NCBI GenBank assembly: GCA_023078555.1
Contig: CM041196.1
Location: forward strand, 8,133,985 to 8,197,984
Direction of reading: 5' to 3'
Origin: Ulva prolifera
Lineage: Eukaryota; Chlorophyta; Ulvophyceae; Ulvales; Ulvaceae
DNA: 64,000 nt
Shown: piece by piece, positions 46,614 to 58,200 of the stretch
Layout of the letters: the number at the start of each line of letters is the position of its first letter
Numbering within the stretch: position 1 is the stretch's first letter
Translations under genes and position numbers: made by a program
Notes under the pieces: generated by a model
The model's input: only the letters and a program-made list of their open reading frames with translations
What the model was told of the DNA's origin: nothing
The model's database searches: none

Positions 46614-49600
46614 CTACTTGGCCACCTCTCGCGCCCCACTGAACCCGTCCATCGGCGGCAACTGCTCCCGCGACATCGGCCGTGGCATGATCTGCGCCTC
46701 CAGCTGCGCGATCCGCGCCTCCTTCGCCGCGATGTCTCTCCGCAGATCGGCAATCAGCCCCCGCTGCATCTCCAGCTCCTTCGCGTCCCCAGACTTGCCA
46801 GGCACCCCGCACTGCCGCGCCGCCGCCGCCTTGAGCGACTTGGTCTCCCGCCGCAGCTCGTTGATCTCCTTGATGAGGGCAACGTTCTCCTGCACCGCCC
46901 GCAGGTTGTCGGTGCGGTGCAGCTGCGTGTCCTTGTCGAGCTTGTGTTTGAGGGACTGCACGGTCTTCTCAAGGTAGTCGCGCTGCCGGTGGTACTCCTT
47001 GTGGACGCCCTCCTCCACGGGGCCGGTCTCCACGGGGGAGGTGATGTGCTTCTGGTACATCACCTTGACCTTCTCCTTCAGGGCCTTTGGATCCTGCACG
47101 CGCCACGGACTCATGCCAAGCCAAGCACGGATGAAACGGCGGCTGCGCTGGCGGCTCCGAGTGCAATGCTACGGCAACGTTCTGAACAAAGGCGCAGAGT
47201 GGGTGGTGCTCAGACATCATCCCCCATGCCTGGGCCTGGCTGTGCCGCATCACGCTGCCATGCACGAGCTAGCGCAGCTACACTTGCAGCAGGTCTACGT
47301 AAAAGTAGAGTGAATCTGGATGTTTTTCAGCCGTCTCCTGAAGAGGACATTGATAGCTCCGAATGAAGGGGACCACATGCGCCATGTTCTGGTCACAGCC
47401 CGACTCTGGGCGCAGGGGGCCACGGCGCGAGCATGGTGAGCATCGGCCCACAACAGTCACGTTCCAGCCACAGCCACCTGATGGCGACCACGGGGAGTGT
47501 ATGCACGCGCTGCGCTGCAGGCCTGGCCAGTGCAGCCGAGGCCCAGCTGTGCCACCACTGTCCGCAAGCGCTGTCGCATGGCCCCTTGGAGCAGCGTAGA
47601 CTTGTGTCCATGGGCATGTCTAGCAGGGCGGGCGCACCTGCAGTGTCTGCACGACTTCGTGGATGTCGTGGTGGAACTCCTTGATCGAGGCGTGGCTGCG
47701 CTCCAGGGCGGTGCGCTGCGCCAGCACCTCCCGCTTCAGGCCCTCCTGCTTGAGCTTCAGGTCAGAGATGTTGAGGTCCAGCTGGGCATTGGACTTGTGG
47801 TACCGCTCCAGCTCCTGGTCCATCTCCTGCATGGGGGGCGATGGCGGTGTGTGTGGTGCACGGCATTGCAGCGCCGCTCTAGTTGCAACGTCATGCTTTG
47901 GGACAGCGGCCCAAGCAGCAGCAGCTTTGCAGCCAACTGCAATCTGGCCAGCGCTGAAGCTGCAGTACCTTGATCTGCTCCTTCATGTCTGCGATCTCCT
48001 CCTCGTTTGGCTCGATCTGCTTCTTGAGCTCCTTGATCTTGTGGTCCAGCACAAACTTGAACTTCTCGAGCTCCTGGTTCTTCTTCTTCAGGTCATAGAT
48101 GCGCTTCTCTTTCTCTGATATCGTGTTGTCACGCTCCTTGATCTCCTGAACAGGTACCACAGCCATGTCTCACGCTGCCGCTTACCAGTCCCCGATACCT
48201 GGCGGCACTGTCCTTCGGCCAACTCCTCAACGTGGTGCACGCCAGCAAGGCTCTCATTGCTCCACCTGAGCATTGCAAATTGCCACACATGCAGTGAGGC
48301 GGCCCTTTCAGTAGTTCTGTTGTTGGATCGGCCAGCAGATGCTGATTCTCGCCGTGTACCACATGATGGTATGCCACGAGTTAGTCTTCATAGCTGCAGG
48401 GCCTCACCTCCTTGAAGGCCTGGATGTCCTTCTCATGGGTCGCGATGGTAGTGTACAGTGTTTCCTGGGCCTCGTGAAGCCTCCTGATCTCTGCCTTCTG
48501 CTCATCGATGCTCTTCTCCAGCCCGTTGAAGCGCTTGCGCATGAGGCCATTCTCCCCCTTGAGAGTCACTGCCAGCTTCCGCTCCACCGCCAGCTTGGCC
48601 TCATACCGCTCCTTCATCGTCTCAATCTCCCTGTGCACCCCATCTGTCAAGTCCAAACGCATCGATCCAAGGATCCATCGAGACCACGCCACCTGTCACC
48701 AAGCGTGCAGCCCTGCACCATGTGCCGACCCCACCTGCATGGCGGGTGCTGCAGCGCACCGGTCAGCGTCCTCCTCGAGCTGCTGCTTCACCTCCTCAAA
48801 CTCCCGGGCCATGTCCTCCTTCTGCTGCTGCAGCTGGTTGTAGTTCGTCTGCTCCTCCATGAGCTTCGCCTCCATCTCCTCAGCGATCTCCTGCACCACC
48901 TTCTCGTGTGCCTCCACGAGCGTCGCGTTCTGTTCGTCCCACTTGTGGTTCAGCAGCTCCTTCTCCTGCATCAGCGCCTGGTAGCGCTCCACCTCGGAAA
49001 TGATCTTTGCCTGGTACTGCGAGTCCAACGCTGCCAGTTGCTGCTGCTTCTTCTCCTGCATCGCACACAAGCTGAGCAATTGTTGGGAACAAGTGGTCCA
49101 GCCTGAGCAGCATTTGCTGCAGGCCGTCCAGCATCGAGCGCATTGTCCACAGTATGCATGCACCAGCAAAGCAACACGGCCGAGGTGAGGCTGGAGAGCG
49201 TGCCTCTTCGGCCTTGAGCCGCTCGTTGAACTCCATCTCGGTCTCCACCTTCTGCTGCTGCAGCAGCTCGTACCGCTGGTGCTCGCTCTCGCTCTCCAGG
49301 GCAAACTTCTCCGTCAGCTCCTTGATCTTCTCCCGCGTCTCCAGGTCCTTGATGTGGATCGTGATCTGGTTCTGCCGCAGCTGCTCGTTGTACTTGGTCT
49401 CAAGCTCGTGGTACCTGCAACGACCACAATCCGTTGGCCAACGCCAGAGTCATGGATTGGCGCTGCTAGACTTCTGTGCACGAAACTCAATCATCGAGTC
49501 GTGGCAACGCAAACAGGCCCAAGGCATCCAGCCACTGACGCCATGCATGTGGCAGGCAGTGCACCCAGCCAGCACTGCCCGAGACGGCAGCCTCCGCCGC

Positions 49601-52396
49601 CGCAGCGCACCTGGACCGCCTCTCCTCGAGGTCGCTCTTGGTGACCATGACCTCCTCAGCGAACGGCAGCCGCTCGAGGTCGCGCCGGGCGGCCGACTTG
49701 GCGTCGGAGCGCACGTCAAAGACGAACAGCGCGCCGTCGCTCGACACCGTGAAGAGCAGCGTGTCGTCGAAGAAGAGGCGCATGCCGGTGATCGCGCCGC
49801 TGTGGCTGCGCACCTCGTTGAAGTCCCCGTTCAGCGGCACGCGGTACGAGCGCACCGCGCCGAGCATCGTCGACGCAAACATGGCCTTGCCGCTCTGCAC
49901 GCACCAGCGCTCATCGCTGCTGCGGCAAGCAGGCAGATAGAGTGACCAGATCGAGTCAGCCCAGGACGGAATAGCGTGGCTGAACAGTGAGGTGCGCGGC
50001 GTGGATCTGCTCAGCGGGCGCGCACGCTGCTCAGCGCAATCGCCGTCACGACGTCGCCCGTCGGCAGCTCCTGCTTGATCTGGGTGCCCGAGTTCGGGCT
50101 GTCCTCGAGCTCCTTGATCGTCCCGTCGCCGCCGGCGGTGAAGATCGTGAGCCCGTCCGGCGACTGCGCGACGCCGCTGTACTGGCAGCCCTTGAGCACG
50201 TTCTCACGGCAGCGCTTCAGGTCGGCGAGCCGCCACTCGTACACCGCGCCGTCCCGGCCCACCGACGTCAGCCTCGTGTCGTCGGGGCTCCAGAACAGCG
50301 CCGTCACCTTGCCGGAGTGGCCGCGCAGCGTCGCGATGTTCTCGGCGGTGTACGTGTTGTACACGTGCACGGTGGTACCGTTGACGGCCGCGAAGAGGTG
50401 GCCGCCCCTGCTGAAGCGGACCTCACAGCACTGCTTCACTGCAAACTCCCGGTACACCTGCACACCCCGCCCCGGCGCGCTCACGCTCCACCCGCTGCTG
50501 TCCACGGATTCACATGCATGTCAAGCGCCTGCTAAGCAGGCCGTGCCGCCAAGCTCTGCATGATCTTCGCCGCGGGCAACAGCAAGTGCTGCATGCCAGA
50601 CAAACGCGCTACGCGCATCCCTGTCACACGCGTGCCCGGTGGCCGAATGCCCTGACACAGGCACCGGGGAGCCAGGGGAGCGTGCCTTGAGGTCGTCCAT
50701 GAGCACCGCCATGAGGCGCAGCTTGTCCGCAAAGCCGACGGCGACAAGCATGCCGTTGGGGTGCATCGCGATGGAGTACGCCTCGTCCTGGAAGTGCTTG
50801 CACATCTCGAGCGCCGCGTCGTTCCAGTTCCAGATGCGCACGGCTTTGTCGAGGCTCGTCGTTGCGACCAGGGGCTTGCGCAGGCACACGTCGAGGCCCG
50901 TGAGGGGCCCGCCAGGCAGGTCCATGCCCGCGAGGGCCTCGAAGTTGTCCTCCTCGAGTTTCAGGATCTCGAGGTTTCGAAACTGCAGCGTGTACAAGTG
51001 GCCCGGGGGTGTTGCCACCGCCAGCTGGCCCTCGCCGGCGCTCATGGACAGCGTGCTGATGCGCTTCGGCTCCTTGAAGCGCAGCACCCGCGAGCGCTGG
51101 AAGGACTCCCGGTCGTCGCGCTCAAAGACCGCCACCATCCCGTTGCTCTGCCCCACCAAGAAGCCCTTGCTCCACGGCAGCAGTGCGTCGGCTGCGCCGC
51201 CCCCCTCCGTGTGCAGCACGGCCTTCAGCTCCAGGGACTCCAGGACAAGCAGCTCTCCGCTGACACATCCTATCACCAATCGCTCCCTGTCTACCTCCGC
51301 AACCCATACCTGTGCAGTGTTCAGCTGTCGGGTATGCACGCAACGGCATCCAAGCAGTGCATGTGAAGGCCTGGCAGTGCCAGTTGGCAGCCTGCCCAGC
51401 AGCAGCAGCACAGCATGCTGTAGTTCAGGTTATGTGCACTGCGGCATACCTGGGACAAGTATTCCTGTGGGTCTCGCTTGGAGAGTGGCTGCACACCGGT
51501 CTTGAGTGTGCCATCGACACATCGAAGCATCCGCAGGAAATTCGTGCCAAGCACTGAGATAATGCCTGAATCGCCCGGTGCAAACCGTGCAGATAGCACT
51601 GATGCCGCGGGTGCACCTGTGCGCGCCATTGACGAAATCTTAGCTTTCTCCCACGTCCAAAGCACCAACGTCCAGTCCGGTGCCTCAACCTGCCCAGCGA
51701 TGATCCCGGTCATTTTCCGAGCTGACAGGTACAAACATCCGAGAGCACTGCTACCGATGTGTCTGCGTACAGAACTGAGCACGCTACTGTCATCGGGCCT
51801 GCCTTGTCGCCAGCAGTCACACCTGGGACAGCAGCATACGCGAGTCAGGGGAGAAGTGCAGATCAACATAATTCGAATTGCCCGACTCAGAGGATGACAG
51901 CGTCTTCCGCCGCTTGAGAGTCTGCAGATCGTATACAGTGATAGACGCCCTGGTTTCGCCATCCATCGAGGGGGCTTCAGCCACAGCCAGGTTCTTCAGG
52001 TTTGGAGAGATAGCCAGAGCTGTGATAGAAGCTGCTGCAGCTGTGCATGGGATGAAGCGTTGCTGCCTGCTGTCGGTGTTCATGACCACAATGGTGTGCC
52101 CTGCCAGGTACGCGATGTTGTTGCCTTCGAGCCAGTGCACAGAATTGCGCACATCGGCTCGGAAACCGAAGCAACGCCTGCAGCAAAGGAACACTGATCG
52201 TCACAAGCACGTATACATCAAGTGCGTCGATGACCTAATGTTCGCCTGGGCAGCTGCTATATCCTGGACGCAGCCCGATTGCGGTCGCCGTGCTTATCGT
52301 CCCAATTCAACCAGCATCGGCTGCAACAGCTACACGGTCCACGCGATCGCTCAGCTTGCAAGAATCATGCCTCGGTGCAAGGGTTGCCAAAGACAT
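46614..52396 (-). CDS. CFAP57: CFAP57 (WDR65), WD40 and coiled-coil axonemal protein
   Basis: CFAP57 helps place inner-arm dyneins on motile cilia; the Chlamydomonas homologue is BOP2. Twelve minus-strand exons: 52396-52371, 52177-51823, 51689-51450, 51309-50686, 50457-50026, 49894-49611, 49414-49204, 49055-48760, 48630-48408, 48145-47969, 47826-47638 and 47093-46614, all in phase, 1178 residues (human about 1250). Residues 1 to about 640 are WD40 repeats, including [58 protein letters not shown] and the [11 protein letters not shown] exit. The rest is coiled coil with family blocks [46 protein letters not shown] and [16 protein letters not shown]. Introns 1, 4 and 7 appear to use GC donors (AG/GCATGA, AAG/GCACGC, GAG/GCACGC). 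The 26-base first exon is inferred from phase and from the family N-terminus. Confidence 0.95.
47301..47385 (-). repeat. dispersed repeat, copy C, inside a CFAP57 intron
   Basis: Read on the minus strand it matches copy A: GCGCATGTGGTCCC, TTCATTCGGAG, TCAATGTCC, ACGGCT, CAGATTCACTCTACTTTT. It lies in the 544-bp intron 47094-47637, the longest intron inferred in this gene. Confidence 0.6.
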
Positions 52397-55265
52397 GTTC
52401 ACTGATCGGCTACTGGGTTGTCGAAGTGAGAAAGGTACAAGCCAATGGCACAGTCAAACAAGGCCAATATGCCAACTGAAATTGCAGCGTCCAGCCGCAG
52501 CAGTTGACGAGATCTGCCTGTACTCAGAAGCTCATTGAACGGTGCCAATAGCTACAGCGTGGCCAGTGCCTGTCAGGCCATCTACGTGCATCGTCCGGGA
52601 TGCAACACAATTTGCTCGCTGCATGCTGCACAGCCCGCGTGCAGTACGCTCGCGCTTCAGGCTCTGCCTTGTGCTTGATGATATCATTGATGCAGCCGTG
52701 CCTTTGGTCAGGTTGTCTGCAATATCGTGGCGATGAGGCACACTTGTCCACCCCAGCCACTGCCTCTCTCAATCGCATCGACGTTGTCTTGCTGCTCATG
52801 TGAGCTGGTGGAATACAATGCAGCATAGATTTGAACACTGCAGTCAACTGCGTCATTAATGTGATGGTGAGTGATGGTGAGTTGTGCTAGGCTACGCTAT
52901 GCATCCCCAGAACTGGCTGATCATATGTTGCACAGCTGGAACTGCGGCATTCTGCCTTGCAGCGCTCCTGTAAGTATGACATACAAGAGGTTGCCACCGC
53001 CTTGCACTGGTGGCATCAGCATCTCTTGAGTTCATTGAGGAGACCTGCCGGGTGTACGTCCATGGCCACTGAGTTCTCCAAATCATGACGAGCCCAGTGT
53101 GCTACTGGAGGACAATCTATCTACTTCACAGGCCCCGCTCATCAGAGACGAGAGAATCCGCCGCGCACAGTAGCCCCTACAGAATGCTCAACCAACATGT
53201 GCATCATGTGCTGAGCAGACCAACCTTTACCCCGAAACAAGCACAGCTGAGCATGTCTGTGCTCGGCCTCACGCGTCTGCTGCCTGCGAGCGGAGCCTGC
53301 CATGTGATATGCTGCGTAAGTTGCTTGATGTCACATTTTGCTTTGATCTTGTTCACTGTCGTGCGTGAGTCGCTAGTTAGCGCATCCAGCTGCCCACAAG
53401 GAGGAGCCCCAACGCAAAGCACAACACGCAACTTGTTGTGTGGCCGGATGTGCACGCCATGTTGATCACACCCCATGGGACCAACAAATAGCCTTGCATA
53501 CACTGCATCTGCCTTCTCTCCAGTCAACACTTCCATGTGCGGGTCAGCTCGGCTATGCACAGTCAATGTGCAACGTTCATGCGCCTCAGCGTTTTACCTG
53601 ACATGCTCTGTGCTGCCTGAGTGGCCGCACAGAACATGAATGTCTTCAGGGCCGCACGATCCACCCAGGTGTCGGTTGCGGTCGTCTCACCAACTTATTC
53701 TAGCCCGCAGCGGCGTATGACCTAGCTGATTCCACGTGCAGCCCGCTGGAGGCGCTGCTTCTGCCAGTCACTCACATGTGCTCACACCGGAACGGCGTAC
53801 CAGGCCGATCAACAACACCCGGGCCAACTGCCCCACGTCAAAGCTGTAGCTGCTTGTTGCTGTCGCTGTGTGTTGTTGCCAAGGCTGCGGGGTGGCTGCA
53901 CCCCCAACAGGAATGTGGTGCACTGGATGTGCTCTCCGCATCATCTTCTTTGATTGAGAAGGGTCACCGCATACGCATTTCAATTGTGTTGTGCAGGACA
54001 GGTGTTGCGCAAAGGTGATCGAAATGTAGCCTAGCATGGCTTCATGCTGATATCGTTGCTCACCCGAGTTTACGAATTTGTTTCGTAAAGATGCCACCAT
54101 CGCTATTCAAGGCTTCCCACACTGCATGCGTCGCGTCTCTCAGATGTCCTTTGACATGTCCACGATAGGCTTGCGCACAATGCGACGATCGAGGCAAGAC
54201 AGCATGCTAAATAGACAAAGCGTGGAAATTTGCTCCGATCTTGGGACTTCGTCATACGCTCCCGAAGCTGCGTGCCACCGCAGCGAGCGCAAAGCAGCAA
54301 ACTTTTGCTGTGTCTATGCTGCTGCCTACTTGAAGTGGGCGGGGCAGGTACACACAACGGATTGCATCGTTCATCCACAGAGGTGCTGCACGATTGCGAT
54401 GTGTCCCCGTTTGAACATACCAGGGGCTCCGACAACTGGCCATGTCCGAGTGCGCCGGGACACAATCCAAGACGATGGTGGCATGCATTGTATGCGGTAG
54501 GCAGCGCATGTACTGCCAAAGCACATGTTGCAGTCAATGTCAACGAGCTGAAATGTACGGACGGCCCTGTGACTGGCCATCGTGCCGTTTTCGTCCATTC
54601 TGACTCCATTCAAGCAGGTGTTGTGGGCAGCGGGGCTCCGGCCCGACAAGCCGACGTAGTATGGCCTCGACGCCGTTCCTGAGTGAATGCACAGTTTCAT
54701 TCAGCTCAACTATAGATTCCAAACATACGGTGTAGTCTACAAAGCCGGGCTCCGGCCCGTCGAACCCGACAACCATGGCCTTTACGCCGTTCCTTAACGA
54801 CGACACACGGTCAACAAGCTTGGCGAACTTGATCCGATGTACACTTGATGACTGCCATCGAGATTTCGAGTCCCTGTTGTCGCAGGCAGTGAGTGGGGAC
54901 GATGAGTCTAGGTATGGCAGGTCTTGTTGTACCTGAGCAGAACAGCCAGACCGGTGAAACAGCGCGCTATGATCCTTGGCATCATCCTTGGCATCATGCC
55001 TTGGCATGTACTGCTGCTTCACACAACACAAGATGTAGCTGCTCATCATCACACATCACTGCATCTCGCCTCTCACTAGCCTTCAACATTCCTCACGTCT
55101 GCGACCGTGGCTCACTTGCAGCACTCTCCAGCGTGACAGCTTGACCACACGTCGTAATGAAACATCTGGCCGTTTGGCAGCACACATACGGCATCTTTTC
55201 GCTGCACACCAGGCTGAGCTGTGCTCTGGCATCCATTCATCACAGCAGATGTAAGTGTGCTGTAG
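52397..55265. other. divergent region without a firm gene
   Basis: It lies between the starts of CFAP57 (-) and MED14 (+). The 5' exons and promoter of MED14 must lie at its right end, probably after 54.9 kb, but could not be fixed. A minus-strand open frame at 54540-55052 contains an internal duplication (listed). GC is near 50%. Confidence 0.45.
54633..54800. repeat. imperfect direct duplication, period about 114 bp
   Basis: GGGCTCCGGCCCG at 54633 and 54747 is followed in both copies by related sequence (ATGGCCT, ACGCCGTTCCT). On the minus strand both copies read SLRNGV-A and GPEP within one open frame (54540-55052), so the repeat may be coding. No family recognised. Confidence 0.6.
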
Positions 55266-58200
55266 GGAACGTGCACTGCTGCGGTTCACGCATGCAGCTC
55301 GACAGAGGTTGCTTCGGCTGCGAGTGATCGTTGGCCATGGCACGCGAGTGCGCCATCGTGCCGGCTGCAGATCTCTCCAGTGGTTGTCATCACTGAAGGT
55401 GCATGACGCAGTGCTGCAAAATGCTCCACAGAAGCTGTTTGAGGAGCATCAGCGGTTGGCCATCTTCGTGCCCGTGCCAATCTTTGATGTCTCCACAGCG
55501 CTCACTGTGTTTGCACGGGGCTTCATGCCCCTGCCAGGGTTCATAGGGGAATTCAATCAGGCACCCACGCGACCAAGTGGCCGCAAGAGGCGGCTGCTCG
55601 TGGCACAGGCCAACTCGCTCGTGTACCGGCTGTTGCATCAATCCCGGTGGCCCAAGGGGCTGAAACTCATCCAGGTGTGGACCCCTGCCATGGCGAGATT
55701 GCACGCACCGGTAGCCGCCCTGCACAAGCGTCTCCGCTCTCAGGAACGTGCTTGCTGGCATCTGATACCTGCAACGGCGCCACTATGGCTACACAGCCCC
55801 GCGGCGTGCTACTGATGTGGGCAACGACTATCCACCACCTACAACATCCGGTGTCCGCATAGCGGCTCGAGGTGGACTGCTCGGCAGCCTGCCACTCATG
55901 TGGGACCCCTTGCCATTGGTGCTGTCCTCCTTGCGGCCTGAGGCTGCAGAGCCTGCTCGCTGGGGTGGCTTCCAGAGTGAAGGCGGCTTGGCATCTGCAG
56001 GTGGAAGACATCAAGGCCATCCTGGGCTCTGACAGTGGCTACGAGGTCGCACTCCTGCTCGAGCCGGCGCCTCCCGCCCCCCTCGATGCGATAACGGACG
56101 ATGTCCTGCAGCTCGTCAACGAGCCCCGCGTGTCTGGGGCCACAGAAGCAGAGTCCAAAGCCGCAGCGGCCGCTGCAAACGCCAGCGGCGCAGGTCGGCC
56201 CACCTCCCCGGCACCCTGCCGTGCATGTGACTGCGCAGCGCGCTGAGCCGCCACCAACCTCTGCCGCTGCCGGTGCAGATGCCAAGGACGCCGCGCCGGC
56301 CGTGGCGGCAGAGCCGCAGGCGTCGCGGGAGGAGGTTGCAGCGCACCTCGAGGCGCTTGGGTTCACCGAGGCGGCATTCCCGGCGCGGCAGCCGCAGTGG
56401 CGGTGGCGCATCGTCAACGTCGCGGTGTCCGCGGGCTCCGGCGGCGGCCACCGCATGAGCAAGCAGCAGCTGCAGTTCCTGCGCACCGACCTGGACTACC
56501 GCATGCTGCACGTCCGGCACGCCGCGATGACGCACCACCTGGCGCGGCTGGTGCGCGCACGGGCCGCCGGCGACGCGCCGGCGGCGGCGGCGGACACCAC
56601 GGCGCCGGCCGCGGCCGGCGCAGCGGCCGGGCCTGCGGCCGTAGCCACCGCGAGCGTCGGGCCGTCGGCGTCGCAGGCCACGGCCGGCACCCTGCCGGAT
56701 GCGGCGAGCATCGGCGCAGCCAAGCTGGTGCGCCGCTCGTGTCACGGTCCAGTGCTCTGGCGTACGGCAGCCCCGTTTCGCTTTCACCTGCCTGTCCTGC
56801 ACTGCTTGAACAGCCGGGTGCAGAGCGGACGCCACTCGCATGCGTCAGTGCTTGCGTGGCATGCACGGCGCGCGGCCATGGCATGGCCTGGCCTGGCGCG
56901 CCTGCGCAGCGTGCACACAGGCCCATCAGTGCAGCGCGCGTGCAGAGCGGCTCGGCGGAGAAGTGCCTGCGGGAGGAGTACGGCAGTCTGCTGGAGGCGG
57001 CGCTGAGCATGCCGCTGGCGATCATGAGCTCCATGCTGCACGACATCTCGGCGTCGCTGACGTTCAACGCTGCCGCCGCCGCGGCGCGCCGCCTGCAGCA
57101 GCCGCCGCACCGCTGGCGCCACCACATCGCCGTGTCCACGCGCGTCAAGTGCGTCCAGATGGGCATCCGCGTGGAGCTGTGGCAGTCCGCACCGCTGACG
57201 CCGGCGGCGGCTGTAGAGGTTGGCCCCGGCGCGGACGCCCAGGCGAACAGTGCGGCCGCGGAGCAGCCGGGGACGCTGCTCCCGGCAATAGAGGTGGGGA
57301 CACTGCGCGGGAGCATCGCGTGCTGCTGCGACCCGCCCGTCGCGGAGCTGTGGGCTCAGGCGGGGGTTCAGGAGGAGCTCGCTGTGGCGCCGCGGGAGCC
57401 CGGGGTGGACCCTGTGCAAGCCGACCTGGAGACCGCAATGCTGGTGCGCCCCGCTGTGCGCTGGCTGTGTCCGGCGGCGTGCCGCAGGTGGTGCTGTGGA
57501 GTGGCTGAGGGGGGTCGTGTGGCTGCAGGACCTGGCGAGCAGCTGTGCGCTGATGCAGCTGGTGATGATGCGCAAGCTCATGGAGCGCAGCTTCCTGAAG
57601 CAGGGCTGGACGTGTAAGGACCTCGAGGCGGACCTCGGCGTCACGCTCGCACTGCCGACGGCCGACGGCGAGCGGCGCGGCGAGGGGCGCGTCGTGCAGC
57701 GGCGCGCCGATGTTTCGCTGCCCGGGGCGGTCAGCGTGGAGGGGGTGGACACGCTGGCTCGGCTGAAGGCGGCGGTCGCGAGTGCGGCGGATCGCGGCAG
57801 TGCGGCGCAGCTGGACGGCGCGGCCGGCAGCTCCGCGGCGCAGCTGCAGCCTCCGCAGACCGACGCTCGGCCGGGGCCGGCGGACGCGGGCGGTGCGGGC
57901 GGGCCGCCGGGGGGCCGGCCGGCGCACCGGACATTGGCCGCGACCGCGAGTGAGCGCGACGCCGCGGCCGCGCGGCGGCCGGTGCCGCTGCTGGTCGTGC
58001 GGGTGCGGGGGCGCCCCGCGGTGTTGGTCGGGCTGGACCTCATCAGCGGCGCCGTGCACCTGCACGCCGGGGAGTCGTCGCTCTACGGCCAAGTCTTTGT
58101 CACGGTGTGGTTCTCCCGCCCCTCGCACACAGTCCCTGACCGCCATCCTGCCGTGTGCGCACCATGGCGCGCCGCCGACCGAGGCGCGGTCGTGTGCAGG

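Noticed and set aside
55205..55266. An upstream MED14 exon ending at the GTAAGT donor near 55251
   Set aside because: The phase would fit, but the intron to the next possible acceptor would be only 15 nt.
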